Assembly (NCBI RefSeq): GCF_000003815.2
Contig: NC_049981.1
Span: forward strand, 32,986,560 to 33,020,256
DNA length: 33,697 bases
Origin: Branchiostoma floridae
Lineage: Eukaryota; Chordata; Leptocardii; Amphioxiformes; Branchiostomatidae
Reading direction: 5' to 3'
The position numbers and the translations under genes are program-made. A model generated the notes under the pieces. That model saw nothing but the letters and a program-made list of their open reading frames with translations. It was not told the DNA's origin and did not search any database. Positions 23,348-29,069 of this stretch are shown here, in pieces (position 1 is the first letter of the stretch; every line of letters starts with the position of its first letter).

Positions 23348-26300
23348 GAGAGAGTGCCCGAGTGGGGTCCTTTTGCACGGCAGGCGTAAATTTTGAGTGT
23401 CATTTCATTATGTATATGTGCTCTCACAAGCTAAGTACGTGTAAGGATGATAAATTTCTAGGTAGTTTTCAATAATCTAAGTACAACAGAGAAACACTTC
23501 ACCACGTTCTAAACAACTGTGTCGTCTCCCTTCAGCAAGGGCGATATACGTTCCGGTGTGACAGCGATCTCGCCCCCCCCGTGATCTCGCCCCCCCCGGG
23601 GGCGAAATCACTAGCGATCTCGCCCCCCCGGGGCGAAATCACTAGCGATCTCGCCCTCCCCGGCTAGTGATCTCGCCCCCCTACCTCGCCCCCCTTTAGC
23701 GATTTCGCCCCCCCCCCAAAAAAAACGGGTTTACATGACATTTTAAAAGTTGATTGGTATAAATCACAAAATGTAGTTTCAGAATGATATAAGTACACGA
23801 GTTTGATACATAACTCCATTCATAGTATCAATATTAACGTAATTACATGGTAATAAGATAGTTGAACTTGTTTCAGACAAGGAGGGTTTGGTCCCTTGTA
23901 TTCCCATTATTGCATATACCTGAGTCTTGACATAAGATGTATTTAATTGTATTCACCTGTCCTCAAGCAACCTATACATCTCCAATATGAAGTCTCTACC
24001 ATGAAGTGACCACAAAAGAACTATGTAATGTCTTTATTAATTATGCAAATATTAGGTATTAATTAGAATAACGCACATTTTGGTATATGCACCTGGCCAA
24101 GGGATATCTTCACCTCCAACATGACTGTTTTTTCTAGTATTTAGGAACTGATGCATTTACCCGTGTTTCTTAAGACAGGTACTTTACCAGTGTTTGTGTA
24201 GCATTTAGCAACAGCTATATCAACTTGCGCGTAGATAGTGTTTATAATGAGAAACTATTATTTACGTACGTGTGTTTTTGTTAGTGCTTTGGAAATGTTT
24301 CCAGCACAAGAAAGAAAACACTGTGACAAATTGAAAACTTATAGCTGACGTATTCCGTACCATAGACGGTGTTGATTTATACGTTCGCAGTAGCACTGTT
24401 TTTATGCCACCTCAGCTGCAAAAATTGTCTTTTTCATTTCAATGTCATGTTTGCACCGAACAATATAGTATCGACTTTCGAGGTATGACATCTTTTGGTA
24501 CGGTAATAAGGTGCCATATAGGTACCAGGTAACACACCATATACGTTACTCCCCAGGTGCAGGTACCAGGTAGCGCACCTGTAATATGTAGTAGCCAGCT
24601 GCTCTGGGGGGGGGGGGGGCGAAAACGCTAAAGGGGGGCGAAAACGCTAGTGATCTCGCCCCGCGGGGGGGGGGGGGGGGGCCCTGTCCCCCCGGCCTAA
24701 TTTCATACTTAAACATATAGTGGACATCCTTCAGGAGAACGCCCATGGCCATGTCTACGCAGACTTTCAAGGGTATACAAGGCACGGAGGCACCCTTCCT
24801 GTTCAAAACTTACCCTCAGCGCAGGTCAATAGATACACAGTCCTAGCGCCAGACCTGAGAAGTGCTTGCATTACAGCTACTCTAAACTGTTTTGAGGTCG
24901 GGTCAAGGGGACTCGTCACACCAGACAAGGAGAATATACTGTTAAAGATAGTTATGGCAAAACCACAAAAAAAACTCTTCATTGACATTACCCGTGTAGC
25001 AATATTGTCGTCATACGCCATATGGAACATGTCATATTTACGTATCCTTATATCGTACTTACCGATCCAGGAGGCCCGGGTGGACCCGGAGGTCCGGTCG
25101 GACCGGTGAGTCCATCTCTCCCGTCCCTTCCGGGTTCTCCTCTCCCACCGGCTAAGCACCCTGAAGAGACACAGATATGCAAACTCACAATAAGCAGTCT
25201 TTTTAGATACTAATCAAGTTTTTTAGAATACTAACTGAAGTCAGAGTATCAAATATATCGTTTTCAAAGCTCTTCTAAGCCCAGCTTTCACTTAGGGTTT
25301 CACCGTACCAGCAGAAAACAAGTAAAAAGGGAGAAAAGATACAAGAAGGATGTTCTGCGAAAGGATAAAGGCATTCCAAAGCCGCAGCTTCTTGTGACGT
25401 AGCAGCGTCTAACTAGTGATTCAAGGTGTGATGACCTTTGTTCCCGCAGGCTACTCGTAGAAAAGACCTATGTTCAAGTTCACAATAATGTATAAGTATG
25501 AGTATCATATGCCTACCTCCAAGAGTCGTTGGCAGTGTTATCTTGTTCGCAAAATTCCCGATGTTGGACACGGATCTCTTGGCTCGGCGATGCACTTCAG
25601 CTCCATACAGAAAGGTGGCGCTCTTGCCCCGCCCCGCTCCGTTCTGCTGCTCACGAGCGCTCGGGCCCTGACGACTGACCTGATGGGCGGCATTAAGTAT
25701 ACTTATTTAGATGCACTTAATTAACTCGTTAGGCCGATAGTGTCTTTTAAAGATCATGTAAGTCACGTAGTCTCGCTCGTCAGGTTGGCGACGGTCCAAC
25801 TCTGCCTATCTTGAACTTTGAACTCGTTTATCGGGCCTGGTTGCCCAGACTAGAGACCGCAGGGATAAATTTTCTGGTCAATGCACCCGCGCGTATACGG
25901 TTAGATTTGTGTTTATATGCGAGTCAAGGTGCCATTATCGATTTTATAAGAGTTGCTTGACTTTCTTAACATGATAAAATCACAATAACCCCCACGTGCA
26001 ATACCAATATCTGCGTTATAACAGTAATTGTGTTCTATCCACATAAAAATGTTGATAATGATTGTGTCGCATTTCCTTCAATCAATTTTGACTTTGTCAT
26101 TACTTATTTCAGACATTTCAGATTCAATTACCACCGACACATAATGCTTCAGAACAGGCACTAGGTCAACGAAGAACAATTTATCATCACTTGCGCTGCG
26201 TTTTACACTTGGTCTGTTTTGGGGGGTTGGGTGGGATGGGCGTCGCCATACTTCGACAAGGATATAGTGTACACTTCATTACCTGTACTGTACATGCAAT

Positions 26301-26962
26301 GCGTCAGCCCTCAAAATCTGGGCTTTTTGAATGGCGTACAGATAAAATGTGAGGGTAAATATGCAAACTAAAACAATCTGCACACAATTCAATTTATTGT
26401 AATTTCTCGGGAACCGCTCTAACGCGCCACCCAGATCCATCGGTCCGAAAATGTAACTCCTTTTGTCGTAAACTAGTGTTTATGGCCATACCTGCTGTTC
26501 TCTCCACTGCTGTATCTCCTGCACCTGGACTCCCATTTCTTTCATCTGGGCTTCCATGTCCTTCAGGTGGGACAGCTGGGCTTCCATGTCCTTCAGGTGC
26601 GACAGCTGGGCTTCCATGTCCTTCAGGTGCGACAGCTGGGCTTCCATGTCCTTCAGGTGCGACAGCTGGGCTTCCATGTCCTTCAGGTGCGACAGCTGGT
26701 CTTCCATGTCCTTCAGGTGTGACAGCTGGTCTTCCATGTCCTTCAGGTGCGACAGCTGAGCTTCCATGTCCTTCAGGTGCGACAGCTGTGACTTCATCTC
26801 TCCCAGCCTCACCATTACAAACATAACGACGAACATGGTGACGAAGCTGACAATCACTGCCGTGACAGCCACGATCAGTGTACCCAGGCCATTAGATGCC
26901 CATTTACCCCGCACGGCTCCGTGCTTGGAGTAACTCATGTCACACAGCGTTTCGGAGCCCAT
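5261..26962 (-). CDS. Gene A: type II transmembrane coiled-coil/collagen/vWA/SRCR/fibrinogen-like receptor (17 exons)
   Basis: Seventeen exons, joined in consistent phase, run from ATG at 26962 to TAA at 5261. They are 26492-26962, 25517-25679, 25063-25160, 23064-23199, 22706-22856, 22136-22286, 21730-21955, 21509-21541, 10699-11010, 9931-10260, 9363-9668, 8662-8964, 8104-8166, 7711-7761, 7048-7149, 6640-6856 and 5261-5594 (3447 nt). Domain order by residue: cytoplasmic tail 1-27, transmembrane 28-51, coiled coil 55-150, linker 158-211, collagen 215-244, Pro/Thr stalk 245-289, vWA 290-465, SRCRs 477-893, linkers 894-931, FReD 932-1148. The topology and the coiled-coil/collagen/SRCR order recall class A scavenger receptors such as MARCO; the added vWA and FReD do not. 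I infer an oligomeric surface recognition receptor. The fourth SRCR exon has an in-frame TAG (codon 860), so the full product needs that exon skipped, recoded or read from another allele. The join is inferred from splice phases, not from transcripts. Confidence 0.75.
5595..6639 (-). other. Gene A intron 16
   Basis: AT-rich intron of 1045 bp between the two main FReD exons, with GTGAG donor and CCCAG acceptor. I see no further exon or recognisable element in it. Confidence 0.8.
6640..6856 (-). CDS. Gene A exon 16: N-terminal half of fibrinogen-related domain
   Basis: It encodes [17 protein letters not shown], then [10 protein letters not shown] and [14 protein letters not shown], the invariant start of the FReD fold, followed by [20 protein letters not shown]. 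The exon enters in phase 1 (TACAG acceptor) and leaves in phase 2 (CAG|GTGAG). Both phases match the flanking exons, which gives an uninterrupted domain. Confidence 0.95.
7048..7149 (-). CDS. Gene A exon 15: first FReD exon ([10 protein letters not shown]...YCDMENQG)
   Basis: This 102-bp phase 1-1 exon encodes the opening of the fibrinogen-related domain: a Cys, a GVYTLDL strand and [11 protein letters not shown]. Its acceptor has a weak pyrimidine tract (CCCGGTAG), but the same acceptor is conserved at the paralogous exon in gene B (33206). The flanking intron sequence is also shared with gene B, which shows recent segmental duplication. Confidence 0.92.
7150..7710 (-). other. Gene A intron 14
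   Basis: A 561-bp intron. The part next to the FReD exon (to about 7260) is homologous in inverted orientation to the gene B intron around 33115-33205. Nothing else was recognised. Confidence 0.75.
7711..7761 (-). CDS. Gene A exon 14: short Pro/acidic linker
   Basis: A 51-bp phase 1-1 mini-exon reads [17 protein letters not shown] between a good acceptor (GTTTCAG) and donor (GTAAGT). No domain is present; it is a flexible spacer in front of the FReD. The call rests on splice signals and phase only. Confidence 0.65.
8104..8166 (-). CDS. Gene A exon 13: VQTT-repeat linker
   Basis: A 63-bp phase 1-1 mini-exon (acceptor TTATAG, donor GTAAGT) encodes [21 protein letters not shown]. Three tandem copies of a 12-bp unit give VQTT repeats. 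Such Thr-rich stretches are typical O-glycosylated stalks. It separates the SRCR array from the FReD. Confidence 0.7.
8167..8661 (-). other. Gene A intron 12
   Basis: A 495-bp AT-rich intron between SRCR4 and the VQTT linker. No exon or repeat was recognised. Confidence 0.75.
8662..8964 (-). CDS. Gene A exon 12: SRCR domain 4, with an in-frame TAG
   Basis: This symmetric phase 1-1 exon of 303 bp has intact splice sites (ATTCAG acceptor, GTAAGT donor). It reads [38 protein letters not shown] and GTGPIW, then TAG at 8764-8762 where SRCRs normally have Leu. It then continues in the same frame with [14 protein letters not shown] and DAGVVC. All six cysteines are still present, but the usual CDD is CGR, so the domain is drifting. 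The stop is one base from a Leu codon. Options are a null allele, a sequencing error, an exon that is normally skipped, or a switch to a truncated 859-residue form without FReD. Confidence 0.85.
8965..9362 (-). other. Gene A intron 11
   Basis: A 398-bp intron between SRCR3 and SRCR4, with no other feature seen. Confidence 0.8.
9363..9668 (-). CDS. Gene A exon 11: SRCR domain 3
   Basis: This phase 1-1 exon of 306 bp encodes a complete six-cysteine [62 protein letters not shown] and DAGVVC. The donor is GTGAGT and the acceptor CCGCAG. All conserved positions are intact. Confidence 0.93.
9931..10260 (-). CDS. Gene A exon 10: SRCR domain 2, with insertion
   Basis: This phase 1-1 exon of 330 bp encodes a six-cysteine SRCR slightly longer than its neighbours. 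There is an insertion in the loop after the first cysteine ([18 protein letters not shown]) and another before the fifth ([16 protein letters not shown]). The usual CDD is CGY. Splice sites are good (TTTTCAG, GTAAGT). Confidence 0.92.
10412..10511. other. Assembly gap (100 N) in gene A intron 9
   Basis: A placeholder gap between SRCR1 and SRCR2. One or more further symmetric SRCR exons could be missing here without breaking the frame. Confidence 0.99.
10699..11010 (-). CDS. Gene A exon 9: SRCR domain 1
   Basis: This phase 1-1 exon of 312 bp encodes a canonical six-cysteine [62 protein letters not shown] and DAGVVC. The acceptor (TTGCCAG) lies only 124 bp from the start of the large transposon in intron 8. 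Confidence 0.93.
11127..11134. repeat. Left target-site duplication CTTAGAAG
   Basis: The 8-bp CTTAGAAG immediately precedes the left inverted end of the transposon and is repeated exactly at 20487-20494 immediately after the right end. Confidence 0.85.
11135..11146 (+). repeat. Left terminal inverted repeat
   Basis: AGGGCCCCAAAG, exact inverse of 20475-20486. Beyond 12 bp the two arms diverge (CCCTTTTCCG against GGGGGGGTACCGG). Confidence 0.85.
11152..11340 (+). repeat. Left subterminal repeat cluster (CGTAGAGCGTAAT)
   Basis: At least four variants of a CGTA-G/A-A-GCGTAAT motif lie in this 190 bp (near 11155, 11215, 11300 and 11325), interspersed with TACGTA-type palindromes. Similar motifs recur at the right end (20380-20460). 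In other DNA transposons such clusters are transposase-binding sites; that function is inferred here. Confidence 0.6.
11640..11943 (+). CDS. Transposase-like gene exon 1
   Basis: Starts at ATG ([16 protein letters not shown]) and ends at a consensus GTAAGT donor in phase 1. It encodes residues 1-101, with no recognised domain and no THAP C2CH finger. The upstream 500 bp of the element is noncoding. Confidence 0.7.
11640..18897 (+). CDS. Transposase-like protein, 1440 aa, six exons (zinc finger, RNase H-like core, SAP-like, NHL-like)
   Basis: Exons 11640-11943, 12447-12542, 14055-14192, 14401-14520, 14780-14978 and 15432-18897 join in matching phases (1,1,1,1,2) to 4323 nt. By residue: a C2HC finger C196-x2-C199-x21-H221-x3-C225; acidic segment about 290-335; a candidate first catalytic Asp D494 in [15 protein letters not shown]; a ten-Cys zinc-binding-like insert 587-649; a second Asp D660 in [27 protein letters not shown] at 689-698; a SAP-like motif 873-908; an NHL-like propeller stretch about 930-1110 ([13 protein letters not shown]); and an acidic tail about 1360-1420. 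The D494, D660 and D690/H693 blocks resemble the RNase H-like core of P-element/THAP9 transposases. No third acidic residue was pinned down. It probably cuts and joins its own transposon ends in the nucleus. It could instead be a KDZ/Zisupton relative or an undescribed family. Confidence 0.7.
11944..12446 (+). other. Intron 1 of the transposase-like gene
   Basis: A 503-bp intron with no further features, except a short direct duplication of TCAGTACGATTTGCCTCTG near 12032-12070. Confidence 0.7.
12447..12542 (+). CDS. Transposase-like gene exon 2
   Basis: A 96-bp phase 1-1 exon (acceptor CTCCTTAG, donor AAG|GTATTT) reading [16 protein letters not shown] and ending CCTQHPQRQ. It is supported by phase agreement with exons 1 and 3 rather than by a known domain. 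It uses a different frame from the longer open frame at this place. Confidence 0.55.
12543..14054 (+). other. Intron 2 of the transposase-like gene
   Basis: A 1512-bp intron that contains the nested MITE at 13521-13918. No other exon was recognised. Confidence 0.65.
13521..13918. mobile_element. Small inverted-repeat MITE (398 bp) nested in the transposon
   Basis: A near-perfect 57-bp inverted repeat (13521-13577 against 13861-13918; outer ends TACTCTCC and GGAGAGTA) encloses about 280 bp with no ORF. Within it, ACGTTAACTTTC occurs twice in tandem (about 13837-13860). GCTTGTC flanks both sides, though the right copy is two bases away, so the target duplication is uncertain. Superfamily unknown. 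Confidence 0.75.
14055..14192 (+). CDS. Transposase-like gene exon 3 (basic region)
   Basis: A phase 1-1 exon of 138 bp (acceptor ACCTAG, donor GATG|GTAAAT). It encodes a basic, NLS-like SRSKRGRKK stretch followed by a charged helix ([20 protein letters not shown]). Confidence 0.7.
14401..14520 (+). CDS. Transposase-like gene exon 4 (first half of zinc finger)
   Basis: A phase 1-1 exon of 120 bp (acceptor TTTTTGCAG, donor GTAAGT) carrying the Cys pair [12 protein letters not shown] and the basic WKGRVKFFK. The matching His and Cys are at the start of exon 5. Confidence 0.75.
14780..14978 (+). CDS. Transposase-like gene exon 5 (second half of zinc finger, Ser-rich linker)
   Basis: Begins with HYDKCNKRR, completing the C2HC finger of exon 4, then a Ser/Thr-rich and acidic linker ending [11 protein letters not shown]. 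It leaves in phase 2 at AT|GTAAGT, matching exon 6. Confidence 0.75.
14979..15431 (+). other. Intron 5 of the transposase-like gene
   Basis: A 453-bp AT-rich intron with a long pyrimidine tract before the CCATAG acceptor. Nothing else was seen. Confidence 0.75.
15432..18897 (+). CDS. Transposase-like gene exon 6 (catalytic core, SAP, NHL, acidic tail)
   Basis: A 3.47-kb terminal exon that opens 193 bp before the first in-frame TTG at 15625 and ends with TAG at 18895-18897. It begins with an acidic Ser/Asp stretch and holds the RNase H-like blocks, Cys cluster, SAP-like helices, NHL-like strands and the acidic tail, ending [18 protein letters not shown]. The absence of stops over 3.4 kb with strong coding character is the best evidence that the element is intact. 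Confidence 0.9.
18898..20374 (+). other. 3' untranslated/noncoding part of the transposon
   Basis: About 1.5 kb between the stop codon and the right subterminal repeats. Only short, unconvincing open frames were found, and no canonical AATAAA close to the stop was noticed. Confidence 0.6.
20375..20465 (-). repeat. Right subterminal repeat cluster
   Basis: Three to four copies of AGCGTAGAGCGTAAT-like motifs and an inverted variant (AGCGTTTTACGTAGCC) match the motif of the left cluster at 11152-11340, which supports a single element with paired ends. Confidence 0.6.
20475..20486 (-). repeat. Right terminal inverted repeat
   Basis: CTTTGGGGCCCT, exact inverse of 11135-11146, followed directly by the CTTAGAAG duplication. 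Confidence 0.85.
20487..20494. repeat. Right target-site duplication CTTAGAAG
   Basis: Exact 8-bp match to 11127-11134; the bases outside the 8 differ, so the duplication length is well defined. Confidence 0.85.
20525..21489. mobile_element. TTAA-flanked piggyBac-type MITE (965 bp), copy 2
   Basis: TTAA on both sides and a perfect 14-bp inverted repeat (CCCTATTCAGACCG at 20529; its inverse at 21472-21485) define the ends. The internal sequence has no ORF and shares with the MITE at 4038-5007 the GATGACGTCATCAAATTAGC and GTTGCCATGGCAAC blocks. It lies in intron 8 of gene A, 19 bp from the exon 8 donor and 30 bp from the large transposon's target duplication. Confidence 0.88.
21509..21541 (-). 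CDS. Gene A exon 8: short linker
   Basis: A 33-bp phase 1-1 mini-exon (acceptor CTTCTGCAG, donor GTGAGA) reading [11 protein letters not shown], a Pro/Thr spacer between the vWA and SRCR parts. Confidence 0.65.
21730..21955 (-). CDS. Gene A exon 7: vWA domain, C-terminal third
   Basis: Encodes [20 protein letters not shown], then [32 protein letters not shown] and KIVRAICS, the last strands and helices of a vWA fold. It enters in phase 0 (TTGCAG) and leaves in phase 1 (CACG|GTAAGT). The Asp of the fifth metal-site loop is present (YDRSSD), but the usual T/SDG pattern is altered. Confidence 0.92.
22136..22286 (-). CDS. Gene A exon 6: vWA domain, middle
   Basis: Encodes [18 protein letters not shown], then [20 protein letters not shown] and APVPR. 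A G completes a phase-2 Ser codon from exon 5, and it ends in phase 0 (AGG|GTGGGT). The metal-coordinating Thr loop, usually GGTNT, reads PGYGRRIG here. Confidence 0.85.
22287..22705 (-). other. Gene A intron 5
   Basis: A 419-bp intron within the vWA domain; no other feature was recognised. Confidence 0.8.
22706..22856 (-). CDS. Gene A exon 5: vWA domain, N-terminal third
   Basis: Encodes [20 protein letters not shown], then [19 protein letters not shown]. It enters in phase 1 (TGATAG) and leaves in phase 2 (ACTC|GTACGT). The metal-site motif DxSxS reads DSGSW, one residue short. The first helix, between SGSW and TRVGV, is shorter than usual for the family. Confidence 0.88.
23064..23199 (-). 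CDS. Gene A exon 4: Cys/Pro/Thr-rich stalk
   Basis: This 136-bp exon starts [18 protein letters not shown] and continues as Pro/Thr repeats ([19 protein letters not shown]). It enters in phase 0 (TTTATAG) and leaves in phase 1 (ACTG|GTGAGT), exactly the phases needed between the collagen and vWA exons. The three adjacent cysteines after the collagen helix could form interchain disulfides. The other frames contain stops. Confidence 0.7.
23263..23354. repeat. (ATCG)n and (GA)n microsatellites
   Basis: A palindromic ATCG tetranucleotide run to about 23301 passes straight into a (GA)n run that ends near 23354. Confidence 0.97.
23563..24694. mobile_element. Foldback-like element with GC-rich inverted arms
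   Basis: The left arm (23563-23717) is built of repeats of GCGATCTCGCCCCCC and GGGGGCGAAATCACTAGC. The right arm (24606-24694) carries GGGGGGCGAAAACGCTA repeats in inverse order. TTTAGCGATTTCGCCCC on the left pairs with the inverse of GGGGCGAAAACGCTAAA on the right. The AT-rich middle of about 0.9 kb has no convincing ORF. Ends and target duplication are not clear. Confidence 0.6.
25063..25160 (-). CDS. Gene A exon 3: collagen triple-helix segment
   Basis: A 98-bp exon reading [19 protein letters not shown] and then [13 protein letters not shown]: nine Gly-X-Y triplets plus a final GS. It enters in phase 1 (CTCTTCAG) and leaves in phase 0 (TCG|GTAAGT). Nine triplets is short for a collagen domain, so trimerisation probably depends on the coiled coil upstream. 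GRDGRD is an RGD-free, charged segment of the kind that binds polyanions in scavenger receptors (inference). Confidence 0.88.
25161..25516 (-). other. Gene A intron 2
   Basis: A 356-bp intron. The part next to exon 2 (to about 25410) is homologous in inverted orientation to gene B 32652-32760. Confidence 0.75.
25517..25679 (-). CDS. Gene A exon 2: extracellular linker with furin-type site
   Basis: This exon enters in phase 0 (CATCAG) and leaves in phase 1 (GGAG|GTAGGC). It encodes [20 protein letters not shown], then [17 protein letters not shown] and [11 protein letters not shown]189-A-K-R192 followed by Ser fits the proprotein convertase (furin) consensus and would allow shedding of everything downstream. 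The exon is conserved in gene B (32492-32651), where the site is lost through a 9-nt difference. No known domain. Confidence 0.85.
25680..26491 (-). other. Gene A intron 1
   Basis: An 812-bp intron. The portion next to exon 2 (to about 25760) matches gene B 32400-32491 in inverted orientation. No other feature was noted. Confidence 0.75.
26492..26962 (-). CDS. Gene A exon 1: cytoplasmic tail, transmembrane helix, decad-repeat coiled coil
   Basis: Begins [15 protein letters not shown]; the ATG context (AAGAATGGGCTCC) is shared with gene B. Residues 28-51 ([20 protein letters not shown]) form one hydrophobic helix with basic residues on its N-side and no signal peptide, so a type II orientation is expected. 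Eight tandem [10 protein letters not shown]-type decads follow, then [15 protein letters not shown]. It leaves in phase 0 at CAG|GTATGG. The 10-residue period gives a 3-3-4 hydrophobic spacing rather than heptads. Confidence 0.92.
26551..26790 (-). repeat. Eight 30-bp coding minisatellite units in gene A exon 1
   Basis: Eight head-to-tail 30-bp units, nearly identical at the base level, each encode one [11 protein letters not shown] decad. The homology to the array in gene B (31670-31819) and the near-identity suggest expansion or contraction by slippage or unequal exchange. Confidence 0.95.
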
Positions 26963-27100
26963 TCTTAGATATGTCCACCCGAAAAAGTACGTAAGCGTCG
27001 ACCTTCAGAGCCTACGTGCACAAAGGCCTATCCGCGACTGACTGAAAGATATGACATCACTTTGAACCCAACTGTTCTGTTCCCTTATTGGTCAGAAACA
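26963..27100 (-). promoter_or_regulatory. Probable proximal promoter and 5' UTR of gene A
   Basis: About 125 bases upstream of the ATG there is a CCAAT box (inverted ATTGG at 27087-27091) in a GACCAATAAGGGAACAGAAC context. The same context, spacing and start codon surroundings occur upstream of gene B. No TATA box was seen. Promoter function is inferred from conservation between the two copies. Confidence 0.45.
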
Positions 27101-28120
27101 CCCATTTCCTCATACGTCATTCATATTTTTAGCGATGACTTGCGAATCGGAGCACATCGTAGACCGTCGGGTCCTAACCGACGTTTGGCAAAGGTTGCCG
27201 ATTCGTGCCCGATAATTCCCGAATGTCAATTTCAAGCCGGTCGGCACAAGGAAAAAATACCGATCTAATTGGTGCACGAAGTGCCTGGGGGTCGGTTTGT
27301 CTTTAGATGGGTAATGTCCATTTTGATAACTTAAATCATTTAATTTGTGAACAGGTTATTACAAAACTGATGTAGGTTTGTTTTACCAAACAATAGAAAA
27401 TTAATATGTGCATACTTGAAACGGATACTGTAGTTTGATTTTGGGTCTTATTCTGTAAACAATTACTGGGGTCACTGGAGCCAGCAAGAGGCCGTGTTTG
27501 TCTGTTACAGTGTTACAGACGGAGTGTCAGCGCTGTAAGAGCTTCTAGCTGGTTACTATGTGGAAATGGAATATCTGCGGAATATCTGTAGCAATACACG
27601 AGAAAGCGAAGACGCGACTTTCGCATTTTTTGTTGATTAGAAGTAGTTCTCTAACATTGTTCAATAGATTCACACGCCGTTTTTGTGGAGGTTATTTACC
27701 CGTGGTGACAGTCTCTGAGCGGAAGTGATGTCGTTGTTCCTGATGACATTTTGAAAACCGGCATATGCGAGACAGTCCTACCTGTTGTTATGTTGACATA
27801 ACCAAACCAAAGACATGATCTGATCTCTTCAATTGTGGTTTAGCTTTTCATAAATGTTACGTTGGTTTGTTCCTGTTGAAATGATAAAGATTGAAAAGGC
27901 AAAATTTATACACGGTTACTGCATTTTAATTTCAGCCCTCATTATGTTAACAGTAGCACCCTGACCTGTGACCCCACCTCATCCATGTACAGGGCGGACC
28001 GGTTTTAGAGACGCTGGGTGGTGTCTGTTACAGCCTGTTACAGCCGTGTTAGACTGCTGACTGTTGTGTTTACACAGAAATCACTGATGCATGAACAACC
28101 CAAAATACAAATTCAATGTA
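27058..28120. repeat. Tandem duplication, copy 1
   Basis: Collinear, diverged homology to 29070-30760. Shared landmarks are TTCTGTTCC near the start, GACCGTCGGGTC, CCGATTCGTGCCCGAT, ACTGGGGTCACTGGAGCC, CTGAGCGGAAGTGA and GACCGGTTTTAGAG. The second copy is longer because of insertions. Confidence 0.75.
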
Positions 28121-29069
28121 TTTATATTCTAATCTCTAAAGTAAAGATTCGTCAGTGTGAGTATGAGGCCAGGTAATATGAGTTTGGACCAAATATCGTC
28201 AGTTTTTCTTCGTTTTCTTATTTCTTTTTCTTTTTTTAGGAGGGGGGAAGTCGATATTTGTTGATATAATAAGGAAAAATAGTCATATTCTCTAGATTCT
28301 GTCATTACGAATTTCGTCATCGGACCATGTAAGATCGTGCAGAAACGTGTGCTGAAAGGATCTGACAAATGTGAACGGAGCTCACATGTTAGAAAGCACA
28401 GGTAAAAGTAAGCGGTACGTCATCCCGATAACACACAATGCTGGATCCTCCATTTCTTCGGCAGCCTCTATCTCAGCACTTGGAGCCCTGATGTACAGGA
28501 TGTTGAATATTTCCTTGTCCATATGGAAGACATGTCCTTAGCATCAACAACAGAAATGACATTCAGACTTCCAAAAGTCAAGCTGATGGTAATTTGGAGC
28601 ACATCGGAGACCGTCGGCTCATATCCGACAGATGACGAGCACAAACCGAAGTTGGCCGAATGGGCCCGATGATCTCCAGTTGCCTTAATATTGCTTCGAA
28701 GAGTCGCTGAGAAGACTGTGGCCACAGCAGCGGCAGTGCAATCAGTGTGACATTTGCCCCGGCTCAGTTTTTGCTCTTTACACCAGGGCGGCGCTCTCAC
28801 CACGCTCTCTCTGCGACCTATAATTTGACACATCGCTCAACGAATTGTATAGAAAAGAAACCATTTTTTTTACACTCTGTGTGTTTTGTTGTCTTTTTAG
28901 TCACACTTTTACGTTTTGTATGATATGCCCAGTGTGAAGGCGAAGGTTACATATTGTAGTGAGAGCGCAGCGCGATCGTCGTCTAGTAGAAAGGAGGCCT
29001 AAGTACACGTCGACCGATAGGTAGCTCAAATCTGCACAAAACCTTGTTCGAGACTAACTAACTTTAAGG

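Larger units (their letters stand above)
23200..25062 (-). other. Gene A intron 3, repeat-rich
   Basis: A 1863-bp intron containing simple repeats at 23263-23354 and a GC-rich foldback-like element at 23563-24694. No exon was recognised between. Confidence 0.75.

Noticed and set aside
26476-26826. Plus-strand repetitive frame with [10 protein letters not shown] units
   Set aside because: Reverse-strand reading of the coiled-coil minisatellite; no start context or partner exons.
28468-28833. Minus-strand frame of 121 residues between genes A and B
   Set aside because: It contains a degenerate fragment of the intergenic repeat block and no recognisable domain; more likely chance.
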